64,000 bases of DNA, from positions 1,930,501 through 1,994,500 of the forward strand of contig NZ_CP047895.1 in NCBI RefSeq assembly GCF_009913435.1. Direction: 5' to 3'. The translations under genes were made by a program, and so were the position numbers. Numbering within the stretch: the first letter of the stretch is position 1; the number at the start of each line of letters is the position of its first letter. Below, piece by piece: positions 38,057 to 48,041 of this stretch. The notes under the pieces are model-generated. The model made no database searches. It saw only the letters and a list, made by a program, of their open reading frames with translations, and was not told the DNA's origin. This DNA is from Sphingomonas changnyeongensis. Its GTDB lineage: Bacteria; Pseudomonadota; Alphaproteobacteria; Sphingomonadales; Sphingomonadaceae.

Positions 38057-40509
38057 ATGAACGCCATTTCTCCGACCCCCCTGATCGCCGACACGCTGCC
38101 CGGTGCGGCACCGCGCCCGGTGCGGGCGGCGGGGGTCGTGCGCTAGCCCTGATCCTGCTCGGTGCGCTCGCATCGGCCGGGGTGATCCTGTGGGCGGTTG
38201 GCAGCATGGCGCTGGCAGCGGGCTTTGGTGCCGGGGCGCTGGCGCTGGCGGGCATCGCCCTGGCGCTGCGCCCTGCCGCCGCCGCCCCGGTCGCGGTCGC
38301 CGCGGGGCGCGGCGGCGATCCCGCGCTGATGAACGCGGTCATCGAAAGCGACACCATCGCCGTTGCGGTGACCGACCGGGACGGGATGCTGGTCTGTGCT
38401 AACGATCTGTTCGGGGCATGGTTTGACGGTTACCGCGCGCCGCCGGGGCTGGGCGTCGGCGATATCGGCGTCGCCCGGCTGACCGCGGCGGGGCGCGACG
38501 CCTGGCGCGACGGGCGTGGCCGGGTGGAGCGGCTGAACCGCGACGCGGTGCAGCTGAGCGTCGATGTGGTGCGGGCCGGGATTGGCGAGGATCATCTGGT
38601 CTGGCGGTTCCGGCCGGTCGCAAGCTTTGATCTGGTCAAGGAGGCGCGCCGCCTGCTGGCCGGCGATGCCGGCGAAAGGCTGGGCGAGGCGGGCATCATG
38701 GCGGCGCTCGTGGGCGGCGACGGGCGGATCAGCGGCGGCAACCGCGCCTTTGCGCTGCGCGCCGCCGGACGGCCCGATGCGGCAATCGAGGGGCGCGATT
38801 TCGTCACCCTGTTGTCGGCCGACAAGAACGGCCTGATCCGCTTCGAGCGCGAGGGCGCGACCGGCGGGCCGCTCAGGCTGCTCCAGGTGCCGTTCGATGC
38901 CAACGACCCGGCCGGTGCGACGCTCGTGTTCCTGCTCGACGATGATGCGACGCCAAGGCTGGGCGAGGGCAGTGCGTCCAGCCATCTGGAAACCCTGCTC
39001 GGCATGCTGCCGCTCGGCTTTGCGCTTGCCGATCGGGACGGGCATTTCCTGTTCATGAACGAGGCCTTTGCCCGTGCAGCGGGCGTCGATGGCCAGGCCC
39101 CGCCGGTGTTCCCGAGCGATCTGGTGGTGCGCGAGGACAAGGGCGTGGTCGCCGACACTGTGCGCCGCTTCGCGTCCGGCCCGCCAATGTCGGGCGACAT
39201 TGCGGTGCGCCTGCGCGCGCGGCCCGATGATCCCGTCGCGCTGTCGATCGCGGGTGCGCGGGGTCTCGGCGATGCGACGGTGCTGCTGTCGCTCAAGGAC
39301 AATGCCGAGGAATCGCGGCTGAAGCGCCAGGTCGCGCAGGCGACCAAGATGCAGGCGGTCGGCCAGCTGGCCGGCGGCGTCGCGCATGATTTCAACAACA
39401 TCCTGACCGCGATCATCGGGCATTGCGACCTGATGCTGATGCGTCACACGCCCGGCGACAGCGATTATGACGACATCCAGCAGATCCGCGCCAACTCCAA
39501 CCGCGCGGCCAGCCTGACGCGCCAGCTGCTCGCCTTTTCGCGCCAGCAGACGCTGCGCCCGCAGGTGCTGCAGCTGCCCGATGTCGTGTCGGAAGTGTTC
39601 AACCTGCTCAAGCGGCTGCTGGGCGAGACGATCACCCTGACCGTCAAGCATGGCCGCAACCTGGGGTCGGTGCGCGCCGATCCCGGTCAGCTTGAACAGG
39701 TGATCGTCAACCTGGCCGTCAATGCGCGCGACGCGATGCCGGCCGGCGGCACGCTGACCCTGCAAACCTATGCGGTGTCGAACGCCGAGGTGCGGCGGAT
39801 GAACAGCGATATCCTCCCGGTCGGCGATTATACCGCGCTGCGCGTCACCGATACCGGCACCGGCATTCCCGCCGATGTGCTGCCCAAGATCTTCGAGCCC
39901 TTCTTCACCACCAAGGAAGTAGGCAAGGGCACCGGGCTGGGGCTGTCGACCGTTTACGGGATCGTCAAACAGTCGGGCGGGTTCATCTTTGCCGAATCCG
40001 AGCTCGACCAGGGGACGAGCTTTGTCCTCTATCTGCCCGTCCACAAAGCCGATGCGCAGGCCAGTGCCGCGCCGGCCATGCCCAAGGAACGTCCGTCGGA
40101 ATTGTGGGGCAGCGGCACCATCCTGCTGGTCGAGGACGAGGCGATGGTGCGCGCGGTCGCCGAACGCGCGCTCACCCGCCATGGCTATAAGGTCGTCACC
40201 GCGACCAATGGCGAGGAGGCGCTGGAGCAGCTGGAAGCGCATGAGCCGTTCGACTTGCTGATTTCCGACGTGGTGATGCCGACAATGGATGGGCCGACGC
40301 TCGTCCGCCACGCGCGCGAGAAATATCCCGAGCTGCCGATCCTGTTCATGTCCGGCTATGCCGAGGAACAGCTGCGCAAATCGATCGACATCGCCCGCGT
40401 CGCCTTCCTGCCCAAGCCGTTTTCGGTGCAGCAGCTGGCCGAGGCGGCGCGGGCCGCGCTGGCGCCCAAGCAGGCGGGCGAGGGCGGGGGCGCTACGCCG
40501 GCCGATTGA
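38057..40509 (+). CDS. cckA: cell-cycle hybrid histidine kinase CckA (frameshifted by one missing G near its start)
   Basis: Hybrid kinase/phosphatase at the top of the CtrA phosphorelay that controls the cell cycle. ATG 38057 opens a frame that stops after about 28 codons; the missing base is in five G (38131-38135). With one G added the protein is 817 residues: two membrane helices (about 30-70), two PAS domains, a histidine region ([20 protein letters not shown], His near 444), ATPase motifs ([41 protein letters not shown]) and a C-terminal receiver ([26 protein letters not shown]). The match to CckA is strong. Without the repair the N-terminus would lose the start of its first membrane helix. 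Confidence 0.92.
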
Positions 40510-40548
40510 TCGCGGCACTTTGGCCGGCCCGGCCAAGCGGTTAGGATC

Positions 40549-40949
40549 ATGACCATGAACATGCCCGATCCTTTGCCGTCCCCGGCGATCCTGATCGTCG
40601 AGGACGAGGCGCTGATCAGCCTGATGGTCGAGGATTTCCTGATCGAGCTGGGGTGCCGGCCGGCCGGGACCGCCGCCGGGCTGGACGAGGCCCTCGCCGC
40701 GATCGGCCAGGGGGATTCGACGCGGTGCTGCTCGATGTCCATCTTGATGGCGGCGTGCCCAGCTGGCCGGTCGCCGATCTGCTCGCTGCGCGCGGCATTC
40801 CTTTCGCTTTCATGTCGGGCGGGCTCGATATGGTGCTGCCCATGGCCCATCAGGGGCGGCCGCTGCTCGCCAAGCCGTTCACGCTGGCAGCGCTGGCGGA
40901 GATTCTCGGCATGCTCATGGCTGCGTCGTCGTTCTCCACTTGTTCCTAA
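40549..40949 (+). CDS. single-domain response regulator (frameshifted by one missing G)
   Basis: Stand-alone receiver domain. The first part carries the acidic pocket (ILIVEDEALISLMVEDF); the frame breaks at five G (40710-40714). The rest (FDAVLLDVHLDGGVPSWPVA with phospho-Asp, PFAFMSGG, LAKPFTLAALAEIL) continues in another frame. One added G gives a 133-residue receiver. It lies between cckA and recA, a conserved sphingomonad arrangement. The recA SOS box sits within its last codons. Confidence 0.82.
40931..40945 (+). promoter_or_regulatory. LexA/SOS box of recA
   Basis: GTTC (40931-40934), seven bases, GTTC (40942-40945): the direct-repeat SOS operator known from alphaproteobacteria. It overlaps the -35 region of the recA promoter and the end of the receiver gene, so LexA binding there would block recA transcription. 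Confidence 0.85.
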
Positions 40950-40968
40950 GGAACAAATGGCATACATA
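40940..40968 (+). promoter_or_regulatory. recA promoter
   Basis: TTGTTC (40940-40945), a 17-base spacer and TACATA (40963-40968), four of six consensus matches at each box. The -35 box shares bases with the SOS box. A palindrome GTTC-CTAAG-GAAC spans 40942-40954. Confidence 0.7.
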
Positions 40969-41015
40969 AGCCGCGTTGAACGCCGGTCGCGTTCGCTTTA
41001 CGGAGGCTTCTCACC

Positions 41016-42097
<1,082 letters not shown>

Positions 42098-42244
42098 GCC
42101 GGAACCCAAGCCGGACCGGGTGCGGGGCAGCCGGCCCCGCCGCCCGCATCCGCGCCCCGGCGCGCGGCGATTGCCGCCGGCCTGAGGTCCAGCCTATGCT
42201 TCCCGCCGGGGCGGTCGCGCCCCGGCCAGGGAGTTGCGCGTGCC

Positions 42245-42871
42245 ATGACGATCATCGTCCATCATCTTGAAAACAGCCGGTCGCAGCGGGTGCTGTGGAT
42301 GCTCGAAGAGCTTGGGCTGGCCTATGAGGTCAGGCGCTATGCGCGCAATCCGCGCACGATGCTGGCCCCGCCCGAGCTGAAGCGGGTGCATCCGCTCGGC
42401 AAGTCGCCGGTGATCGAGGATGGCGGCAATGTGGTCGCGGAAACCGGCGCGATCGTCGAATATCTGCTGGAAAAGGGCGATGGCCGGCTCGCGCCGCCCG
42501 CCCACCGCGACGCCGTGCTGCGCCACCGTTTTTTCCTGCATTATGCCGAAGGTTCGCTGATGCCGCCGCTGCTGGTCATGCTGGTGATCGGCAAGCTGGG
42601 GCTGCTCGGCCGCCCGGCGCGGCCGCGCATCCAGGCGATGATCGACACCCATCTCGATTATCTGGAAGGCGAGCTTGCCGGGCGCGAATGGCTGGTGGGC
42701 GACGGGCTGACCGCCGCTGATATCATAATGAGCTTTCCGGTCGAGGCGGCGCGGATGCGCGGCGGCCTTGACGCGCGGCGCCCCAATCTGATGGCCTGGC
42801 TCGCCCGCATCCACGCCCGGCCCGCCTACCGGGCGGCGCTGGAGCGCGGCGGCCCTTATTCCTTCGCCTGA
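42245..42871 (+). CDS. glutathione S-transferase family protein
   Basis: A 208-residue GST: N-terminal thioredoxin-like domain (IIVHHLENSRSQRVLWMLEE, with a Ser/Arg-containing active-site region; HPLGKSPVIEDGG; ETGAIVEYLL) and an all-helical C-terminal domain (FLHYAEGSLMPPLLVMLVIG; GDGLTAADIIMSFPVEAA). Substrate unknown. The 147 bases before it contain GC-rich inverted repeats that may end recA transcription, and no gene. Confidence 0.92.
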   Translation: MTIIVHHLENSRSQRVLWMLEELGLAYEVRRYARNPRTMLAPPELKRVHPLGKSPVIEDGGNVVAETGAIVEYLLEKGDGRLAPPAHRDAVLRHRFFLHYAEGSLMPPLLVMLVIGKLGLLGRPARPRIQAMIDTHLDYLEGELAGREWLVGDGLTAADIIMSFPVEAARMRGGLDARRPNLMAWLARIHARPAYRAALERGGPYSFA

Positions 42872-42958
42872 TCGGCCCGGCTGGGTCTCTTAACCGCGGC
42901 GGCGGCCCGACCGCGTGCCGGCACGGGCCGCCGGATCCTGCTCGGGGGTGGCTTCGGC

Positions 42959-42989
42959 GATCCGGCGCGCCGATAGGATGCGCCGGATC
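42959..42989. terminator. hairpin between convergent GST and symporter genes
   Basis: Perfect 10-bp inverted repeat (42959-42968 with 42980-42989) and an 11-base loop in the 162-bp gap between two convergent genes. No T run follows on either strand, so its role as a terminator is only suggested by position. Confidence 0.4.
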
Positions 42990-43033
42990 AGAAGCCGTGC
43001 AGGCCGCCCATGCGGCCCGGCGGTGCGGCCGGA

Positions 43034-44350
43034 TCAGCCGCCTGCCTTGGGATCCCAGCTTTCGGCCTGCGGCGGCCCGGCGCGGTGGGTGGGCGCGCGC
43101 GGGGCCTCGATCTCGGCAGGATCGGCGGGGTCGAGCGTGCCTTCCCAGCGCGCGACGACCGCGCTTGCCACCGCATTGCCGACCACGTTCGTCGCCGACC
43201 GGCCCATGTCGAGGAAATGATCGACCGCGAGGATCAGCAGCAGCCCGGCCTCGGGAATGTCGAAAAAGGACAGGGTGGCGGCAATGACGACCAGGCTGGC
43301 GCGCGGCACGCCGGCCACGCCTTTTGACGTCACCATCAGCACCAGCAGCATCGTGATCTGCTGGCTGAGCGACAGGTCGATGCCATAGGCCTGGGCGATG
43401 AACATGGTCGCAAAGGTCATGTACATCATCGAACCGTCGAGGTTGAACGAATAGCCGAGCGGCAGCACGAAGCTGGCGATGCGCGGCGGCACCCCGAACC
43501 GGTCGAGCGCCTCGAGCGTGCGCGGATAGGCGGCTTCGGACGAGGCGGTCGAGAAAGCGAGCAGGATCGGCTCGCGGATATAGCGCACCAGAAGTCCCGC
43601 GCGCCGGCCGATGACGAGGAACGCCGCCGCGCCCAGCACCAGCCACAGCACCAGCAGCCCCAGATAGAAGCTGCCCATGAAATAGGCGAGATCGCCCAGC
43701 ACCTGCGGCCCGCGTTCGGCAAGCGTGCCGGCCACCGCCGCGAACACCGCGACGGGGGCGACGCGCATCACATAATTGGTCACCTGCAGCATCACCTGGA
43801 CCAGCGCCTCGAGCCCGCGCACCAGCGGCGCGGCTTTCTCGCCCACCGCGGTGATGGCGACGCCCAGGAACAGCGAGAAGACGACGATCTGCAGGATCTC
43901 ATTGGCCGCCATCGCCTCGACCATCGAGGCGGGGACGAGGTGCGTGACGAAATCCTTGAGGTTGAACCCGGCCTTGGCCACCCCGGCATCGGCCGATACC
44001 GGCGGCAGCGGGAAATCCAGCCCGATCCCCGGCTGGAACAGGTTGACGAGCACCAGCCCGAGGCTGAGCGACACGAGGCTTGCGGTCAGGAACCAGCCGA
44101 CCGCACGCACGCCCACCCGGCCCAGCGCCGCCGTATCGCCCATATGCGCGATGCCGACGACCAGCGTTGAGAACACCAGCGGCGCGATGATCATCTTGAT
44201 CAGGCGCAGGAACAGGCCGGTCACGATCGAGAAATAGCCGGCAATCTCGGTCAGCCGCGCCTGATCACCGACCGAGGCATTGAGCGCCCAGCCGACAAGG
44301 ATGCCGAGCAGCAGCCCGGCGAGGATGTAATAGGTCAGGCGTTTGGCCAC
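43034..44350 (-). CDS. dicarboxylate/amino acid:cation symporter (DAACS family)
   Basis: Inner-membrane sodium- or proton-coupled carrier for C4-dicarboxylates or acidic amino acids. 438 residues with eight membrane segments and two re-entrant hairpins. Hallmarks: serine-rich AFSTASSEAAYPRTLEAL, LPLGYSFNLDGSMMYMT, TSKGVAGVPRASLVVIAATL and DHFLDMGRSATNVVGNAVAS. Substrate choice between DctA- and GltP-like cannot be decided. The C-terminus is Pro-rich. Confidence 0.94.
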   Translation of the reverse strand: MAKRLTYYILAGLLLGILVGWALNASVGDQARLTEIAGYFSIVTGLFLRLIKMIIAPLVFSTLVVGIAHMGDTAALGRVGVRAVGWFLTASLVSLSLGLVLVNLFQPGIGLDFPLPPVSADAGVAKAGFNLKDFVTHLVPASMVEAMAANEILQIVVFSLFLGVAITAVGEKAAPLVRGLEALVQVMLQVTNYVMRVAPVAVFAAVAGTLAERGPQVLGDLAYFMGSFYLGLLVLWLVLGAAAFLVIGRRAGLLVRYIREPILLAFSTASSEAAYPRTLEALDRFGVPPRIASFVLPLGYSFNLDGSMMYMTFATMFIAQAYGIDLSLSQQITMLLVLMVTSKGVAGVPRASLVVIAATLSFFDIPEAGLLLILAVDHFLDMGRSATNVVGNAVASAVVARWEGTLDPADPAEIEAPRAPTHRAGPPQAESWDPKAGG

Positions 44351-44479
44351 GTGTCACTCCAGAATCAGCCGGGCACGGAAAGGCGATCCGGCCGGCCGGG
44401 TCAAGCGGTGCGTCGGCCCGCCACGATGCCCGGCCCGGTGCGCGGATCGCGCGCGGGTCGGATCAGCCGCGATGCGGGG

Positions 44480-46069
44480 TCACCGCGCGGGCGCGGGGCG
44501 AGGATCGACCGAGGGGGCGAACTGCGCCGGCGTCTGCGGTCCTGCCGCCTGTTCGAACGCATGGCCAAGGCCGATCAGCAGCGCCTCGGACCAGGCCGGG
44601 CCGATGAACGACAGGCCGACGGGCAGGCCGCGCACCCTGCCCATCGGCACGGTCAGATGCGGATAGCCCGCGACCGCCGCCAGCCCGCCGGGGCCGCCGC
44701 CGCCAATCTGGTCGCCATTGACGGTATCGATCAGAAAGGCCGGGCCCATGGTCGGCGCGACCAGCGCGACGACCTTGTTGTCGGCGAGCATCCGGTCGAT
44801 GCCCTCCGCGCCCGCCATCCGCCGCGCCTTGGCACGCGCTTTCAGATAGTCGGGATCGTCCAGCCCTTTGGTCGCTTCGGCCTGGATGAAGATGTCCTGC
44901 CCGAACAGCGGCATTTCGCGGTCGGCAGTGGCGGTGTTGAACGCGATCAGATCCGCCAGGCTGCGGGTTTTGACCGTGGCCGGCGTGGCCGCCAGATACG
45001 CGTTCAGCCCGGCTTTGAACTCGGTCAGCAGCACCTGATATTCGGCCGCACCGATTTCGCCCCGGCCCTTGAACTCGGCAATGTCGACCAGCACCGCACC
45101 CGCCGCGCGCATCAGCGACAGCGCCTGTTCGAACACGATGTCGGTCGCGGGCGAATAACCGGTGGCGAAACGCAGCACGCCGATCCGCTTGCCCGCCAGC
45201 GCGCGCGGATCGAGCGCGGCGACATAATCGGCGCGCCGGGCATCGGCCTCTGCGGTCGCCGGATCGGCGGGGTCGCTGCCCGCAATCGCGGCCAGCAGCC
45301 GCGCGGCATCGGCGACGCTGGCTGCCATCGGGCCGGCGGTATCCTGAGATGCGCTGATCGGGATGATGCCGGTGCGCGACACCAGCCCGACCGTCGGCTT
45401 CAGCCCGACAATGCCGTTGAGCGCGGCCGGGCAGGTGATCGACCCGTCGGTTTCCGTTCCGATCGCCATGCGCACCATACCCGCCGCCACCGCCGCGCCG
45501 CTGCCCGAGCTTGAGCCGCAGCTGTTGCGGTCAAGCGCATGGGGGTTGCGCGTCTGCCCGCCAACCGCGCTCCAGCCCGAAATGGACTGGGACGAGCGGA
45601 AGTTCGCCCATTCGCTGAGATTGGTCTTGCCGATCACCTGCGCGCCCGCCGCCTTCAGCCGCGTGACGAGCGGCGCGTCTTGCGCGGGCATATTGGCGGT
45701 CAGCGCGAGGCTGCCGGCCGTGTTGGGCAGGCCGACAAGATCGATATTGTCCTTGATCAGCACCGGTTCGCCGAACAGCGGCCCGCGCGCCATGCGCTGC
45801 CGGTCGGCGCTGCGGGCGCGGTCGAGCGCATCGGGCACGGTTGCGATCACCGCGCGCACCGCATCATTATGGCGGGCGATCCGGTCGAGCGCGGCGCGCA
45901 CATTGGCCTCTGCCGATGTGGCGGCCGCGGCCGGCGCGGCGGGCAGGGCGGCGACCAGCAGCGCGGCAACCAGCGGTCGGGCGAGGGCAGCGCCCAGCCT
46001 GTCACCTGTCGGGGTCGCGCGCGCGTTTGCCGGCATGCGCGCCGGGATCCGGATTGTGGCCATGGTCAT
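44480..46069 (-). CDS. amidase (amidase-signature family), exported
   Basis: A 529-residue hydrolase of the amidase-signature family. A twin-Arg-free signal or anchor lies near residues 30-50 ([18 protein letters not shown]), pointing to the periplasm. The catalytic triad is visible: Lys in LIKDNIDL, cis-Ser and nucleophile Ser in NSCGSSSGSGAAVAAG, then IGTETDGSITCPA. It resembles exported peptide amidases rather than GatA. GGGAGG precedes ATG 46069. Substrate unknown. Confidence 0.92.
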   Translation of the reverse strand: MTMATIRIPARMPANARATPTGDRLGAALARPLVAALLVAALPAAPAAAATSAEANVRAALDRIARHNDAVRAVIATVPDALDRARSADRQRMARGPLFGEPVLIKDNIDLVGLPNTAGSLALTANMPAQDAPLVTRLKAAGAQVIGKTNLSEWANFRSSQSISGWSAVGGQTRNPHALDRNSCGSSSGSGAAVAAGMVRMAIGTETDGSITCPAALNGIVGLKPTVGLVSRTGIIPISASQDTAGPMAASVADAARLLAAIAGSDPADPATAEADARRADYVAALDPRALAGKRIGVLRFATGYSPATDIVFEQALSLMRAAGAVLVDIAEFKGRGEIGAAEYQVLLTEFKAGLNAYLAATPATVKTRSLADLIAFNTATADREMPLFGQDIFIQAEATKGLDDPDYLKARAKARRMAGAEGIDRMLADNKVVALVAPTMGPAFLIDTVNGDQIGGGGPGGLAAVAGYPHLTVPMGRVRGLPVGLSFIGPAWSEALLIGLGHAFEQAAGPQTPAQFAPSVDPRPAPAR

Positions 46070-46140
46070 TGCCTCCCTTTTCGGGAGCAGCATGGCGCGC
46101 CCTGCGCCGGGCGTCGAGTCTTGCACCCGCCTTCCGCGCA

Positions 46141-46174
46141 AACAGAAAGGGCGGCGATCCGTGGATCGCCGCCC
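46141..46174 (-). terminator. intrinsic terminator of the small lipoprotein gene
   Basis: Perfect 12-bp stem (46149-46160 with 46163-46174) with a two-base gap at the tip. On the minus strand it is followed by TTTCTGTT, thirty bases after the lipoprotein stop. On the plus strand CCCTGTTTTC follows, so it may work in both directions. Confidence 0.75.
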
Positions 46175-46203
46175 CCCTGTTTTCAGCCAGTGGCTGACGA
46201 AGC

Positions 46204-46449
46204 TTACTTGGCTTCGACAGCGTTGCCGGCGGCAGCAGCCGCGTTGTCGCCCGCAACAGCGGCGTTGTCGACCGCGTTGGTGGTGGCGTCGACGGCGTTT
46301 TCGGCGGCGACTTCAACGTTCTCGGTCACGTTCTCAACGGCCGCTTCGACGTTCTCGGCAGCGTTTTCGACGTTTTCCGACTGCTGCTGACCGCAGGCGG
46401 CCAGGGTCATCAGGCCGGCAGCGGCGAGAACAAAGGTCAGCTTCTTCAT
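46204..46449 (-). CDS. small Asn/Ala/Glu-rich lipoprotein
   Basis: An 81-residue protein with a lipoprotein signal (MKKLTFVLAAAGLMTLAAC; lipidated Cys19). The mature part is low-complexity, built from repeats of ENVE-, ENAA- and NAV-like units with regular Val/Ala spacing, predicted to be a single amphipathic helix. No cysteine follows the lipid-anchor one. I do not recognise a function; similar short repetitive lipoproteins are common in sphingomonads. It has its own promoter and terminator. Confidence 0.85.
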   Translation of the reverse strand: MKKLTFVLAAAGLMTLAACGQQQSENVENAAENVEAAVENVTENVEVAAENAVDATTNAVDNAAVAGDNAAAAAGNAVEAK

Positions 46450-46506
46450 TCCAATATGCTCCCCAAAAGGAAAATCCGCGCTCGGCCTGCGCCGTCGCGA
46501 GCGGCC

Positions 46507-46534
46507 CTCTTAGCGCCTAGCGCGTTCCAGTCAA
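46507..46534 (-). promoter_or_regulatory. candidate promoter of the small lipoprotein gene
   Basis: On the minus strand TTGACT (46534-46529), a 16-base spacer and TAAGAG (46512-46507), then a GGGGAG ribosome site before ATG 46449. The -35 box matches well and the -10 poorly. It overlaps the 3' end of the M28 peptidase gene. Confidence 0.4.
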
Positions 46535-47935
46535 ACTGTTTTGGTTGACAAGCGGCTCGGCCGCGGCGGCGGTTTCGGCCAGCATCGCCGTCCAGGCCGC
46601 GACATTCTGGCGCAGCTGCGCCCGGTCGATCTTGTCGAGCGTGTCGTCGGGCGTGTGGTGCAGGTCGAAATAGCGGCTGCCGTCCTGATTGAGATCGACG
46701 GTGCTGACGCCGGCGCGCGACAGCGGCCCCAGATCGGCCCCGGCGCCCGCCGGGCCGCGCCCGCGTATCACCCCCAGCGGCGCAAGCAGCGCGGCCAGCC
46801 GGTCGCCAAGCGGCGCTGCGGCGTCCGGCAGCTTGGTCTGCACCCGCCACACCCGGTCGGCCCCGAAATCCGATTCGGCGACCAGCGCATGGGGTTCGGC
46901 GCGGTGGGCGCGGGTATAGGCCTGGCCGCCCAGCCCGCCGATTTCCTCCGCCCCGAACAGGATCACGCGGATCGTGCGGCGCGGGCGGCCGGCATCCATC
47001 ACCCGCTTGGCCGCCGCCATGGTGATGGCGACGCCGGCAGCATTGTCGATCGCGCCGGTGCCCAGATCCCAGCTGTCCAGATGCCCGCCAATGGCGATGA
47101 TGCCCGCGTCCGGATCGGTGCCCGGCACTTCGGCGATCACATTGCCCGATTGCTGCGGACCGGTGTGGCGGGGCGTGAGCACCAGCCTGATCCGCAGCGG
47201 GGTATTGCTGCCCTGGCCGCCGCGCCGTGCCAGCCTTTCGATCTGGTCGGCATCGGGGTTGGAAAGCGCTGCCGCCGGGATCGGCGCGACGCCGGTGTCG
47301 AACACCGTGCTGCCGGTATGGGGCATGCGGTGGCTGTCGGTGCCGATCGAACGGATGAGGATCGCCGCCGCGCCCTTTTTCGCGGCAATGTTCGGCCCCG
47401 CCCGGCGGACGCCGCCGATATAGCCATAGCTCGATCCGTCCTGCGTCGCGCGCATCGCATGGCCGATATAGACGATCCGGCCCGCGACCGATGCCGGCGG
47501 CGCGGCCTCCAGCGCTGCCAATGATGCGAACATCACCACCTCCGCCTCCAGCCCGGTGGCAGGCGTGGCGCCGCTGTTGCCGAGCGCGGTCAGCGCGAGC
47601 TTCTGCGGCGCGGGGGCGATGATTTCGCCGCGTTCCTCGCCGCGCTCCCAGCCGGGGATTTCGAACGGCTCGATGCGGACATTCTGAAAGCCCAGCGCAT
47701 TCAGCCGCGCCACCGCCCAGGCGCGCGCCGCCGCCTCGCGCGGGCTGCCCGCCGGGCGCGGGCCGATTTCGGTGGTCAGCCCTTCCAGAATCGACCAGGC
47801 CAGCTCGTCGCCAAGTGCCGCCTCGCGCAGCTCCGCTGCCGGCGGTGCCGCCAGCGCGGGAAGGGGGAGCGCCGCGCCGATGAGCAGCGGGATCAGGGCG
47901 AGCCGCCGGATCGGGCGGGAGCGGTTGTTTTTCAT
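46517..47935 (-). CDS. M28 family zinc metallopeptidase, exported
   Basis: A 472-residue peptidase with a signal peptide (LALIPLLIGAALPLPALA). A PA-type insertion (about residues 140-260) precedes the catalytic domain. Zinc and catalytic residues visible: GGHLDSWDLGTGAIDNAAG, FGAEEIGGLGGQAY, ESDFGADR and LHHTPDDTLDKID. Family members are aminopeptidases or carboxypeptidases in the periplasm. ATG 47935 was chosen because it gives the signal peptide directly. Confidence 0.93.
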   Translation of the reverse strand: MKNNRSRPIRRLALIPLLIGAALPLPALAAPPAAELREAALGDELAWSILEGLTTEIGPRPAGSPREAAARAWAVARLNALGFQNVRIEPFEIPGWERGEERGEIIAPAPQKLALTALGNSGATPATGLEAEVVMFASLAALEAAPPASVAGRIVYIGHAMRATQDGSSYGYIGGVRRAGPNIAAKKGAAAILIRSIGTDSHRMPHTGSTVFDTGVAPIPAAALSNPDADQIERLARRGGQGSNTPLRIRLVLTPRHTGPQQSGNVIAEVPGTDPDAGIIAIGGHLDSWDLGTGAIDNAAGVAITMAAAKRVMDAGRPRRTIRVILFGAEEIGGLGGQAYTRAHRAEPHALVAESDFGADRVWRVQTKLPDAAAPLGDRLAALLAPLGVIRGRGPAGAGADLGPLSRAGVSTVDLNQDGSRYFDLHHTPDDTLDKIDRAQLRQNVAAWTAMLAETAAAAEPLVNQNSLTGTR

Positions 47936-48041
47936 GGGCCTACCGGTATCGGCCGGGCTGCTGTTTGCCAAGCCATGCCGCCTCGGCTAGGGCGCGTGGC
48001 AAACCCCCAGACCACGACCCTCAACTCCGGAGACATGGCCG

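Noticed and set aside
38143..40536. 797-codon open frame antisense to cckA
   Set aside because: Shadow of cckA; no motif, no ribosome site, covers exactly the kinase domains.
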